Notes under the pieces: generated by a model
The model's database searches: none
What the model saw: the letters and a program-made list of their open reading frames with translations, nothing else
Told to the model about the DNA's origin: nothing
Part shown: positions 43,683 to 56,240 of the stretch, piece after piece
Position numbering within the stretch: the first letter of the stretch is position 1
Layout of the letters: each line of letters opens with the position of its first letter
NCBI GenBank assembly: GCA_037892935.1
Contig: JAYXKI010000005.1
Location: 2,170,001 to 2,234,000, forward strand
DNA: 64,000 nucleotides
Source of the DNA: Phlebopus portentosus
Lineage: Eukaryota; Basidiomycota; Agaricomycetes; Boletales; Boletinellaceae
Reading direction: 5' to 3'
Program-made: the position numbers and the translations under genes

Positions 43683-45424
43683 TATTTCGCAATCCCGACT
43701 TCAGCTAATCTAAAATTTCACTATTCTGGATTGTCGATAGCGTGCAGTCACTTTGAGCGGGAATTACGAGTGAGTGACGAGCGCCAGACGTAGTCACGAG
43801 CAAAAGCACGAGTACAGACAACTCCGACTGATGGGGGGAAACAACTGGGCACGGTGACGACGTTTGCCAGAAGTAATGGATAGAAGAAGAGTTGAGCTGA
43901 GGGACGAACGAGTGAGGCAATGAACTGAACTGAACTGAACTCAGTATATCTATCAGGTGCACGTGCTTAGATTTCGGCTTATAAATCCTCCCTCTTTTGT
44001 CTTCTCCGAACCCGGTCCGATAAGCAACTGGCACATGCGCACCTTTCCTCTCACCGATTTTTTATCAAGATTGTATTCCAGGTCCAGGACAAGTCGCATT
44101 CATTTTTCCTTATTAAAATGCATCTACTTATTCCGAACTACTCGGGACCACTTTTTTGCCTCGGAATTTCTGAATATTTATCCAGGAATATCCTCAGCTG
44201 CAATAGGCGTTTACTCGCCTTCCCATCCGTTCGAGACACCGCAACCACTACTTACTTATGCCAGCAAACGGCGATGAACCCGGGCCATTAGTAATCCGAG
44301 CGACTGTATCATTGCCAGAGAACTCCCATGCAATCAGTTGCGGGGTTGTATACACCGCACGTCTCATCTTCCGCGTGGTCATGTGTCTTGATTTCTGAGC
44401 TTTGAATGGTTAATCGAAAATTTGGCGCTGATTGTTTCTATTCTAACTCACCACAACTTAGGGAGATGTGCGCTTCATGAATGCCTCGAGGTGAGATAAG
44501 GAGGACGTCCGCCCAAAGACCCAGGCAGTTTGGAGTAGTAAGACGACCCCGTTAGGTTGCCAACGGCGTCTGGCGGAAAGAAGTTCGTCATCTGGGGGGA
44601 CGGACAAAGGATGACAACAAACTTTGCGTCGGATATGCTTACTGCTTGCCTGAGTAAGCTCGATGCTCCAGGCTCGGGCTTTATAAGCTTTCCCGAAGAG
44701 CGCACACCAGTGGGAATTGAGAACAATGTGGCCAGCGTCGTACCGTAGCTTCGGCGAACGCGGACGTCCTTTCTCATCAAGAGATGTGCTTCGTCGTCGG
44801 TGGGATCTTAGAATCCAGGTGCGATGGCGTGTTTGACCCAGAACGTTGGCCGAGAATGGCGAGAATATGATAGAATATCCGACATAGTCGACATGGAATT
44901 CGTCTACATCCTTCAGTCCCTTCCCGGTATGGTCACAGCCTTCACCTCGTCTTCGGTTTGAACTACTTGCAAGGGAGGGGAAGTACTACCCACCGCATGG
45001 CATCGGAATTCTTGGACGGCAGCAGACAGGCATGTGCGCTGGTTCGCATTGGAGAATCGTTCGCGGAAGAAACTATTTAGCTTCTAGAGGGTACGATCGA
45101 TCGAAGCAAGAAAAAAATCTCACCTATGCCGCAGGCTCCCGGGCTCAGCTGCAGCCAGCCCAACATACGGGTGCTCAGCACTGATGTATCTACTAGCAGC
45201 GGTCTTCCATGTTCCTGAGGTGGCAGGTCCATCCGATAATCCTACGAGTGTGCCTTACCAGTATCATCGCATCTTGAAGAAGGCACAAAGGACTCTCGCA
45301 TAGCTAGCGTTTATACCAATGATCCTTCGTATCCGTCTTGGCTGTTCGAGCAGCCTAATGACCTGGGCAGGCCTTCAGATGAGGACAAAAGGATGCAAGA
45401 GGTTCGAAGCCGTTATTACCTCGG
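43683..45424. other. Region with eroded coding traces
   Basis: The first 300 bp are the bZIP 5' flank, with five tandem AACTG units near 43921-43941. Further on, plus-strand open segments have coding-like composition without forming a gene: KKFVIWGDGQRMTT near 44580, GIGILGRQQTGMC near 45008, and VYTNDPSYPSWLFEQPNDLG near 45308, the last just before the B duplication unit. These may be relics of one or more genes; no family is assigned. Confidence 0.3.
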
Positions 45425-48400
45425 CAGAGGAAGTGGCTGTTGAACCCTAGAGAGCCAGTCTTCGACTGAAAGGGCATGGTCCTTTATGTATTCGCATCGT
45501 ATGCGAGTTTGCCACAGGGGCAAGTTCGTCATCCCAGTTCGAATTTGCGTCGACGGAAGCAAATGAAAGAACGCAGCACGTCAGAAAATGAACCTATCGC
45601 GCCATCTTAGGTCCGATCCTTATCTTCATCTCGGCCTGTGTACTTGACTTTTTCCTTTGAATTCATTGGAACTTGTTCGAAAGAGCATATTTGCAAGCAG
45701 ATGGAGCTCCTCGAATCTCTCGAATCTTTCGAACGACGCAGTTTACAAAATTTTAAAATTTCACTCCGATCTTAGTGAAATCAGCTTCTGAAAGGAAAGA
45801 CATGATTGCATGGGCGTATGAACGAAAGGGTTAAGTACTGAGACCTTTTCTCGGTCTTTGGATCCACCAACGATCGATAAAGGCTTCATTTGAGCAAGTC
45901 TGCGCGAAACCAGACCATGACAGAATGTAAGCGTGCTAGCAAACAAGATGCACTGTAGAGAAGATTAGATACCTAATCAAGTAGACAACAACGGTAATCA
46001 TTCAGAAGAGAAGAAAAGTCTAAAACCGACCTAGTCCACTTCGGAACCAACAAAGTGAGGTGAAAGTCCAGCGTGTCCTTCGAGCTTGGCAACTGATTCA
46101 ACGCCAGTCTTGTCTAGGGATCGGCTGATGCCACAAGGTGGATGTACTTGCTGAAGTTGAGCTGAACTGAAAAAAAAATCGATGATTATTCACTTGTGGC
46201 TATTCAGCATGATGACATAAGCTCTCCTAGTCGTTCAAAACGGACATAATATCCATGTGTTTTGTTCAATCAAACGATGATTACCTCTCGAGGAAGGCGT
46301 AGTGAGCATCCTCATCGGTCGATTTTTCTCCAGTACAAGTAAAATACTGATTTAAAATGCGTATAGTTTATGGATCAGGCAGGACCGCCCGTCAACGTCC
46401 CAAGAAATTGTCGAGGAGACAAACGAACTTTTTGCGCAAGCTTATTCATGTCCTGACAGAAGTTGTTGACGAGAAGGACCTTCCAGAGGATACCAGTAAT
46501 CTCTTGTACCAGTATTGTCTATATTGCAGAAGACCTAATGTTTCGATGGCTGGATAGGCGATATGCCCTGGCTCGAGGAACGAGGCAGCGAGACTGTGCC
46601 ACGTAAGCAGAGTTACTAATGCTTTGACCATATATATCTAATACTTATTGCATTACATTTCTTTCAGATGAGGATGTCAAGGGGTCGAGTGCGTCACAAA
46701 ATGAGTTCCTATTTCGGAATTGTTTGCTAATTGTAGTGGAAGGCGACGATGCAGAGGACGAACAAAAGCGACTTCAAGAAATGGTCGCAAATTTTGAACC
46801 AACGAATGCGATTTATCTCAGAAGTAAAAAAACGGCGACGTCTATCACATGAAAATAGCGTATGACTGACGACTTAACTACATAGATTTCCAGACAAGCA
46901 TAATCCCTTGGTGGGAAAGCTGGTTGAATAACACGCGAACTTGTACACTCATGACTTCCAGGTGTATCATGTCAAAGCATTGCTCAATACACTCGGAGGT
47001 GGCGAACGCACTGCAAGAGCTTTGGAGAGGATGAAGGATGGCCTTGGCACGGTGTGGTATGAGATGATCTGGTTAAGCAATGACTAGCGTCTAATATCCC
47101 TTGCATCTAGCAGTTCCTTCTATCGAAATTATCACCTTAAAAGAATGGATTTGAGTAAGATACATGGCGTTTCTCAAAGTTTTCTGACTGAGATGAGCTT
47201 CAGATATCGAATATTTCGCGAAAGCATTGTCTGCTCTGGATGAGATTGTATCGGAAATGAGGGATGCGTTTAAAGAGTTCGGTGTTTTCAGCACAGGTTT
47301 TTTTGATAGTCTCCGCAACATGAATGCGGACGCGCAGGTGAGAATCTTTCCCGACTTTCCTCATATCTGTCGTTAAGGGACGAGCAGAGAACTGCGTCAC
47401 AACTTGGCGAGGAGTTCGGATATGATGGCGAGGAAACAGGTATGGATTTTGCAACACGATTGTTTTTATTCACCCATGCTAGTCCCAAGGAATGGAATGT
47501 AACGTGGATAAGTATCTTGATTCAAAGCTCAATTCATTGATCAAGAGTCTCGAAACGTACATCCAAGAGCTCACCAGCATCGCCGAAAAGGGTGAGCTTC
47601 ATTTGCCTCTTCCATAGACTTTCCTAATTCCATGAACAGAGATTCCAGCAATTCGACAGTCCCAAGAATTTGTCAGTCAGCGATATCTCAATCTCACCAC
47701 CATTGCGACGTTTCTTTCCAGTGTCACCGCAACCACACTACAAATTACCGCAGATGGTCCTGTTTCCATCCTTACTACGATTACGAACTCATTTTGGTTC
47801 GTTTCACTGGTGTTCAGTACTGCATCAGCAGTCTACAGCCTCCTGGTGATGACGTGGCGACAGTCACCTATGTTTGTATCTGCAAACCCTTGTTGATCCC
47901 TTTTACTGACGTCAATTCTAGTCGCCGACCTGACCGTTCATTGCCGTCGCTAGCTCAATTCTGGCTTCGGAATGCACCAATGTTTGCTCTGATAGTGGCT
48001 TTGACGACCTTCTCGATCGGATTGTGTCTTCTGGCATTCCTCGTAGCCGATCAACAGGCGAGCAGCCTTCTGCTTTTGCTTACGTCCAACTGACTTCTCG
48101 TATGCCCTAGGAGCGAGACGTCTCTGCCGCTGTACCTACTGCATTCGCGGGATTCCATGCATACGCGATCTTTTTCCTGTCAGCATGGTATTTATTTGAA
48201 CAGTGGAAAGCAAGACACCCTGAAGGCTGGGAAAGCATGGTAAATCGGATGAAAGCTCAGATAAAGCACCGGGGAAAGATGGTGGCCGTGTCAATGGGAA
48301 ACGTTCCGAATAGCAAGTATTTCTGGATGTATCGGACAACGCGCGATGATGTCGAGAAAGGTAAGTACCTCTAGTCTGGCTCGTTCGTTACATCTAAAGC

Positions 48401-50503
48401 TTCGCTAAAGGACCGGATCAACAATCATCCCACCTTTCAACTAATCACAGTTCTCCGTCTGCTCCTAGCATTACACAACAGCACTCCGGGATGGAGATGG
48501 ATCCCGCACCTCCAGAAACCGGACTTGCTATTCCTGAGAGTCTGAGTTTGGCAGAGCTTCCGAGACACTGCATTGACAATTCTGAAGGCATCTCATCACC
48601 GGTAAGCCTTACTTAGACTGAGAATTCATTTCTGACTTTCATTAGGCTGAGATGTGGAGCACCCGACATGAGGATCTAATACAGTTCTCCGCCGACTGCA
48701 GTTTCTTGGCATCAGCTTTGTACGTCCCTTGCGTCTTTGACGATATAATTATGCATGATTTTGCGTTGTGCAGCTCAAGAGTCGTGTCAATCTATGAGAC
48801 CGTAAATATAAGCTCAACAATCCGGGGTTCCTGCCCCTCGTCTGACGTCGAAAATATAGAGATACTCCTTTAAAATTCTGAAGACGATCGTAGTGCAGGA
48901 TGCGAGCCCAGTACGGCAGATACTATGGTACGTGTAAATTGAAACGGAACAATACCCTTGCTCACTGCATTTATAAGGAATCCAAACAAACACAACAACA
49001 TGGACTATAAGTACGGAGAAGTAGGGCAAGGAGACCTAGTCGTGCGATCGTCCGAAGGGGTCTACGTATACGTTTTTGTTCAATCGGCGAGCATCTCTTA
49101 TTCCTAGAATATTCACAAGAGTTTAATCACACCTCTACCTCCAGATCAAAACTCCTGTGCATAGACTTGTGGAGCTTGACTGTGCTGTTGGACCAGTGCG
49201 CTGGATTCGCGAGAAGGATAACGGACTAACTGGTGTGTTCGAATACAAGGAAGTAAAAGCGCAACGTTCTGAGAATGTTGGCAGGCTTATCATGTCTGCT
49301 GGATAACTCACTCAAGGTCTTCGAGCTTCCTTTCTTCGACGCGAGCGGTATTTCTTCGTCTAAGGATGAATTGCCCTATGAAGATAAAAATTGCAAGGTG
49401 CTACTCAATCCGATGTCGTTTGCTGTAGCCTCACCTTCCCGATTAGGAGCTATATTCATTCGACTTCTCGGACCTGTCATTTACTGGACCTGTATTGGAC
49501 GCAGTACTGTATCGGGAGGACAAGATTGTATGTCTTATACGGACACGAAGTGATCAGACACGGGTAATGGGTATGAAACGATGTTTTTCAAGAACGTCTC
49601 ATTGTTCAAATGCCTGCCAAATATGTTCAGTTATTGATCGAAAGGCCAAGTCTATCAAGCAGTCAGTCCTCCGAATCCTCTCTTTATCCCACCCTAGTAA
49701 TCGGCATTTCCAGGTCATATGATGTCTTTAAAAACCATACGTCTATGTCCGTATCACAAACTTCTGGCAGGATTTTTCTCCGTGGCGGAGGGGTATGTAC
49801 TCGACAATGTCCTATAGAGTTACTTTGAGTTAATCGCATTCCGCAGATCGCAGACATGATTGAACCTGATGGCCTTGGATGGGTTCAGTCGGTGCATGAA
49901 GCTTTTCGATGGTCGGAGAAGGAACTACAAGACAGAGCAGTTGGCTGCTTTGGAAAGGACGAAAATTTGGTCTTCATCGTCGTTGACAGTGAGTCCGTCA
50001 TTTAACCATTCGAAGTCCGTTACATGACATGTATTGCAGCGGAAATCCGCATACTCAATCGCGTATCTGAACCGAATTCAGCAAGTACAAGGACATTACA
50101 CGTATTCACTACATCTTCCAGGAAGGCCGTTGTCGAGAGTCCCATAAGCTTCGCGGTCGGGCACTCGTGTCTGTCGCCACCGTATCTTTTTGCCTTTGGC
50201 GACAGCGATGGTTCCGTAAAGATCTGGTCGATACAAAACAATACTATTCTTTACTATTGTGAAGGAGCACAATTCTTCGAGGTTCATGACATATTTGACG
50301 GGTCCGATGTTAAGGATTCAGTTGGCAGATTTTTGACTCTTCCAGCACGTGAAATTCCGGAATTACCACGGCCTGCTTGTGAAGAGGAGGTCGATGCTGC
50401 GGTACACCTGGACACCCTCCGTGCAATTTCGACTGGAATTACCGCATCTCGGAACCTGCGTTCTCTGGAGGCGGAAGAAAGTGGAATGGAAAGGATAAGC
50501 TAG
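45425..50503 (+). repeat. Tandem duplication, unit 1 (contains paralogue B)
   Basis: This unit matches 50630-55590 from its upstream flank to the end of the gene. Upstream landmarks present in both include GGTCCTTTATGTATT (45478 and 50690), CACAGGGGCAAGTTCGT, GAAACCAGACCATGACAGA (or close variant) and GATCGGCTGATGCCACAAGG. The offset is about 5.1-5.2 kb. Flank similarity falls off before 45425. Confidence 0.85.
46277..50503 (+). pseudogene. Membrane / WD-like propeller protein, paralogue B (frame disrupted)
   Basis: The gene starts with a 25-nt exon (46277-46301) and uses close to 20 exons. The N-terminal helical domain has RRQTNFLRKLIHVLTEVVDE. Later exons encode EDEQKRLQEMVANFEPTNA, KALLNTLGGGERTARALERM and VDKYLDSKLNSLIKSLETYI. 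The membrane block follows (LNLTTIATFLSSVTATTLQI; NSFWFVSLVFSTASAVYSLL; FALIVALTTFSIGLCLLAFL; FHAYAIFFLSAWYLFEQW). A Ser/Pro linker leads to WD-like strands (DLIQFSADCSFLASAL, LLDNSLKVFELPFF, and AFGDSDGSVKIWSIQNN), with the stop at 50503. In the simplest reading a TAG at 46555 interrupts exon 2, where B has about 11 extra bases relative to C. B also has one base fewer than C before the donor near 46825. A short unrecognised intron could rescue exon 2, so the pseudogene call is tentative. Function unknown. Confidence 0.65.
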
Positions 50504-50629
50504 ATCTCGTTTGCCATGTGATCAAGTATACATGTACATTGCTGACCTTGCTCGTTCTAAGCTTGGACGTTTCGCTATTGTCTTAACGAAAATGATACGT
50601 TGTTGGATACACTTCACCTTGAACGGTAG

Positions 50630-53600
50630 AGAAAGTGGCCAATGAACCCTAGGGATCCAGTCTTCTACTGAAGGGACACGGTCCTTTATGTATTTGCGTC
50701 GTATGCGAGTCTGCCACAGGGGCAAGTTCGTTATCCCGGTGCAAGTTTGCATTTACGGAAGTAAATGAAGGAACTAAGCATGTCAGAAGTGATACTATCG
50801 CGCCATTTTAGGTCCGGCCAAGGTACTGCTTATTTACATCTAGACCTCTGTTCTCGAGCTGGAGTTTGTTCGGAAGAGCACGATCTCGTACGCAAACAAG
50901 AGTCCTCATGTGTTTGGAACAACCACCGACGTTACTAAAGAATAGTTAAATCCCGCACCGATCACAGTGTAATCGGCTTCTAAAAGGCAGTCTTGCATTG
51001 GCATGAGGACGCGAAAGAGCTAAGGACCGGAGCCTTTCCTCGGCCTGTACCGTGAAGCTTCATTTGCACAAACACGCGCGAGACCAGACCATGACAGAGT
51101 ATAAGCGTAAGTTAGCAAGCAAGATGCCTGCAGAGAAGAAATTTGATGACCTTATCAAGTAGACGACAGTAATCATCCAGAAGAAAAGTCTAAAACCGAA
51201 CTGGCCCAGTTTGGAGCCAACAAGACGAGGAGAAAGTCTAGCATAAGTATCACTTGAGCATCCTTCCTTGGACATCAGTCGTTCTTAAAGATCGGCTGAT
51301 GCCACAAGGTGTTGAATTGAAAAAAAAATGGAATTTCGTTTTTGGAAATTCAGCTTGATGACATAAGCTGTCGTAGTCGTTCATACGAACATACTCGGAT
51401 CCATGTATTTTGTTCAAACAAATGATGACTACCTCTCGACAATGGCGCAGTGAGCATCCTCATCAGTCAATTATTATGCCGCGCAAGTAAAATATTGATG
51501 TGCAATGCGTATTGCTGCCTACAGCTTATGGAACAGGCAGAACCGCTCGCCGGCATCCTAAGAAACTGTCGAGGAGACAAACGAATTTTTTGCGCAAACT
51601 TATTCATGTCCTGACAGAGGTTGTTGATGAGAGTGACCTTCCGGAAGATAGCAGTAAACTCTTGTGCCAATATTGTATGCATTTCAGAAGTGATGGCTCG
51701 ACAGATGGCATGCCTTGGCTCGAGGAACGAGGCAGTGAGACTGGAACGCGTAAGTGGAGTGGCTAATACCATGCCCGCTATTTCGGAATTGTACGCTAAT
51801 TCTAGTGGAAGGTGATGCGAAGGACGAACAAAAACGACTTCAAGAAATGGTCTCGAAATTTGCGCCAGCGAATGCGATTTATCTTCAGAAGTGAAGAAGG
51901 CGACTCTTTCGCGCGAAAATAGCATATCACTGACGACTTAATTACATAGCTTTCCAGAGAAGCATGATGCACTGGTGAGAATGCTCGTCCAAATGCACGC
52001 GATCTAATACATCCACACCTTCTAGGTAAATCATGTCAAGGCCCTGCTCAATACGCTCGGAGGTGGTGAACGCACGGCAAAGGCTTTGGAACGCATGAAG
52101 GATGGTATTGACATGGCATTGTATGAGATAATTCAGTCGAGCAATGATCAGTGTCTAACATCCCTTGCGTCTAGTGAATCCTTCTACCAAGACTATTCTG
52201 CTGAAAGGACTTACCTGAGTAAGATGCATGGTGTTTATTGAAGCTTCGAACTAAGATGAGTCGTAGATGTTGATGATTGCGTGAAAGCATTGTCTGCACT
52301 GGGCGATATTGTGCTGGAGTTGACATATGCGATTAGAGAGTTCGGTGTTTTCAGCACAGGTTTTTTCGATAGTCTCAGCTCCGTGAGCATGTACACGCAG
52401 GTGAGAGCCTTTTGCGGCCTTCCCCATATCTATCGTTAAGGGACACGCAGGATATTGCGTCACAACTAGATCAGGAATTCGGATGTGATGGCGAGGTAAC
52501 AAGTATGAATCGTGCAACATAATTTTCTTCATTCACTCACGCTAGTCCTAAGGAATGGAATGCAACGTGGACAAGTATCTTGACTCAATGCTTTATCCAT
52601 TGGTCAAGAGTCTCGAAACGTACATCCAAGAGCTCACCAGCGTCGCCGAAAAGGGTGAGTTCATTTAGCTCTTCCATAGACTTTTCTAATTCTATGAACA
52701 GAGATTCCAGCGATTCGACAGTCCCAAGAATTTGTCAGTCAGCGATATCTCAATCTCACCACCATTGCGACGTTTCTTTCCAGTGTCACCGCAACCACAC
52801 TACAAATTACTGCAGATGGTCCTGTTTCCATCCTTACTACGATTACGAACTCATTTTGGTTCGTTTCACTGGTGTTCAGTACTGCATCAGCAGTCTACAG
52901 CCTTCTGGTGATGACGTGGCGGCAGTCGCCTATGTTGGTATCTGCTGTCGCTCGCGGATCCCTTAAACTTACGTCAATTCTAGTCGCCGACCCGACTGTT
53001 CATTACCATCGTTGGCTCATACCTGGCTTCGGAACGCACCAATGTTTGCTCTGATAGTGGCTTTGATGACCTTCTCGATTGGATTGTGTCTTCTGGCATT
53101 CCTAGTCGTCAATCATCAGGCGAGCAGTGCTGCTTCTTCTGCGTTTGCTTATGTCCAGTTAATTTCTCATATTTCCTAGGAGCGAGACGTCTCTGCCGCT
53201 GTGCCTACTGTGTTCGCGGGATTCCACGCATATGCGATCTTTTTCCTGTCAGCATGGTATCTATCTGAACAGTGGAAAGCAAGGCACCCAAAGGGCCGGA
53301 AAAGCATGGTAGATCAGGTAAAAACTCAGATAAAGCACCGGGGTAAAACGGCAATCCTGTCAGTTGGAAATGTTTTGAATAGCAAGCATTTTTGGACGCG
53401 GGATGGGACACCGCGCCGCGATGTCGAGAAAGGTAATAACTCTCTAGTCTGGCTCGTTCTTTGCATCTAAAGCTTCGCTAAAGGGCCGGATCAACAATCA
53501 TCCCACCCCTCAACTCATCACAGTTCTCCGTCCGCCTCCAGCCTTGGACAACAGCACCCGGGACCAGAAGAGGATCTTCCAGCTCGAGATACCAAAAGTG

Positions 53601-55590
53601 CTATTCCTGAAAGTCTGAGTTTGGCAGAGCCTTCGAGACACTGCATTGACAGTTCTGAAGGCATCTCATCACCGGTAAGCCTTACTTAGACTGAGAATTC
53701 ATTTCTGACTTTCGCTAGGCTGACATCTGGAGCGCTCGACACGAGGATCTAATACAGTTCTCCGCTGACTGCAGTTTCTTGGCATCAGCTTTGTACGTCC
53801 CTTGCGTCTTTGACGATATAATTATGCATGATTTTGCGTTGTGCAGCTCAAGAGTCGTGTCAATCTATGAGACCGTAAGTATAAGCTCAACAATCTAGGG
53901 TTCCCGTCTCTCCTCTGACGTCGAAAATATAGAAATACTGCTTTGAAATTCTGAAGACGATCGTAGTGCAGGATGCGAGCCCGGTACGTCAGATACTGTG
54001 GTACGTGCAAAATGAAACGGAACAATACCCTTGCTCACTGCATTTATAAGGAATCCAAACAAACACAACAACCTGGACTATATCAGAGAAGTAGGGCAAG
54101 GAGACCTAGTTGTGCGATCGTCCGAAGGGGTCTACGTATACTTTCTTGTTCGATCGACGAGCATCTCTTATTCCTAGAATATTCACGAGAGTTTAATCAC
54201 ACCTCTACCTCCAGATCAAAACTCCTGTGCATAGACTTGTGGAGCTTGACTGTGCCGTTGGACCAGTACGCTGGATTCGCGAGAAGGATAACGGACTAAC
54301 TGGTGTGTTCGAATACAAGGAAGTAAAAGCGCAACGTTCTGAGAATGTTGGCAGGCTTATCATGTCTGCTGGATAACTCCCTCAAGGTCTTCGAGCTTCC
54401 TTTCTTCGACGCGAGCGGTATTTCTTCATCTAAGGATGGATTGCCATACGAAGATAAAAATTGCAAGGTGCTACTCAATCCGATGTCGTTTGCTGTAGCC
54501 TCACCTTCTCGATTAGGAGCTATATTCATTCGACTTCTCGGACCTGTCATTTACTGGACCTGTATTGGATGCATTGTTGTATCAGAAGGACAGGATTGTA
54601 TGTCTTACAGGGACACGAGGGGACCGAACACGGGTAATTGGTAGGAACTTCCGTTTTCTCAAGGACTTCATGAGTTCAATTGCCTACCCTTTGTGTAGTT
54701 ATTGATCGAGAGGCTAAGTCTATCAAGCAGTCAGTCCTCCGAACCCTCTCTACATTCCGCCCTAGTAATTGACATTTTCAGGACGTATGATGTCTTCAGT
54801 AGACACACGTCTATGTCTGTATCACAAGCTTCTGGAAGGATTTTCCTCCGTGGTGGAGGGGTATGTGCTCCACAATGTTACTTCGAGTTACTTCGAGTTT
54901 TATCGCATTCTGCAGATCGCGGACATCATCGAACCTGACGGCTTAGCGTCGGTCGACTCAGTGCATGATGTTTTTCACTCGTCCGAGGAGAAACTACAGG
55001 AAAGAGCAGTTGGTTGTCTTGGAAACCACGAAAAGTTTGTTTTCATTGTCGATGATAGTGCGTGTGTCATTTAACGTTCGAAATCCGGATAACGTCATGG
55101 ATTGTTTCAGCGGAAATTGGAATATTCCGTCGCAGTCTTTTGCCTGGGTTCGCATATACAAGAAGACTACACGTATTCACGACACCTTTCACGAGGGCAG
55201 TCGTTGAGAACCTCGTAAGCTTCGCGGTCGGACATTCGAATCCGTATCTTTTGCTTTTGGCAGCAGCGATGGTTCCGTGAAGATTTGGTCCATCCAAAAC
55301 AATGATTTCCTGCATCATTGTGAAGGAGCACAACTCTTTGAGGTCTATGATAATCGGGATTGGTCACATGTTGAGGTCTCAGTTGGCAGATTTTTAACTC
55401 TTTCTCCGCCTGACATATCGGGCCGGGACTAATTCTGTCTAGTCTTGAAGGAAGGGATGATTTCCCGGAGAAAAGTGATATTCATCTATTTGTGGATACC
55501 GTTCGCGCGAATTTGATTAGGATGCTACTTTCTAGGATGATATGGAAGAGGAGGGATCGAATAGCAGATAGGCTGCATTCTGACGCTTGA
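50630..55590 (+). repeat. Tandem duplication, unit 2 (contains paralogue C)
   Basis: This is the second unit of the tandem duplication, head to tail with 45425-50503 and separated by about 120 bp. Identity is uneven. It is nearly complete, introns included, over the membrane exons (52690-52930) and over 53660-54590. It is visibly lower over the first 1.2 kb of the gene and the last 0.9 kb. Confidence 0.85.
51425..55590 (+). pseudogene. Membrane / WD-like propeller protein, paralogue C (3' frame disrupted)
   Basis: The first exon is 51425-51449 (with a second ATG just upstream at 51422), spliced to 51525. Exon 2 stays open through KKLSRRQTNFLRKLIHVLTE and on to DGMPWLEERGSETG, where B is interrupted. 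The exon encoding HEDVKGS in B is missing, removed with part of its flanking introns. The membrane block and central WD-like exons match B almost exactly. Near the 3' end one T is missing (C has CTTTTGC where B has CTTTTTGC, near 55247), so the frame leaves the conserved FAFGDSDGSVKIW and stops at 55278. Beyond it the old frame is still readable (DGSVKIWSIQNNDFLHHCEG), and a further shift lies after 55430. Probably recently inactivated or truncated in its last strand. Function unknown. Confidence 0.65.
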
Positions 55591-56240
55591 CCAAGAATAC
55601 GGTACATGTGCCGTTGACTTTTGTTATATATAAGCTTTGATGTTTTGCACGCTGTGATCATTGGTTACGAGCACAAGACCTGCAGCAGAGCTATAGCGAG
55701 TGTGTTTACTTCATCACTAGTAAATGAACAACGTGTTACAGCCTGCGGGGCATTATTATATGTGTTCCCTATGGAATAGATAGATACACCTTGCACCTTG
55801 CGTGACACACTTCCACTTGGCTAACACGATCAATTGGTCTACTAGCTTAAACATGAAATGAATAAATTCATCTCTTACTAACTTAAGTTACTTTAATCAA
55901 GTGGAACAAATAAGTTGCAAATGCGAACAATACCAACGCGCGGATGGTCAATGCCATGTGGTGACAATATACCTTTAAATCTTGTCCATTTGCTGTTGAA
56001 GAAATACGGGCACCGCCCAGTTATATATGAATAAGGAGCAGGGAAAAGACAGGACGTGATCGTACTACAATCACGCAGATAATCAAGCAAGCAACTGAAA
56101 CAGTCACATCTACAGATAACCATCGTCACCACCATCGCTACAATAGTCTGCAAAGACGATGTAACGAACATCCGTAAGCACGTATCGTACTATCATAAGC
56201 AACAACATCCTAACGGGGAGGTGGAGCTCAAGCTCCACGG
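55591..56240. other. Intergenic region
   Basis: This holds the 3' flanks of paralogue C and of the convergent two-helix membrane protein gene. The minus-strand open frame at 55893-56171 is rich in C, S and Y without motifs and is taken as chance. Confidence 0.5.

Noticed and set aside
49600..49725. Separate small gene in unit 1
   Set aside because: The frame (LLIERPSLSSSQSS) is an out-of-frame reading of the propeller exon VIDRKAKSIKQSVLRILS.
45425..55590. Duplicated units as a transposable element
   Set aside because: No terminal repeats, target-site duplications, transposase or reverse transcriptase; the units are multi-exon genes with their flanks.
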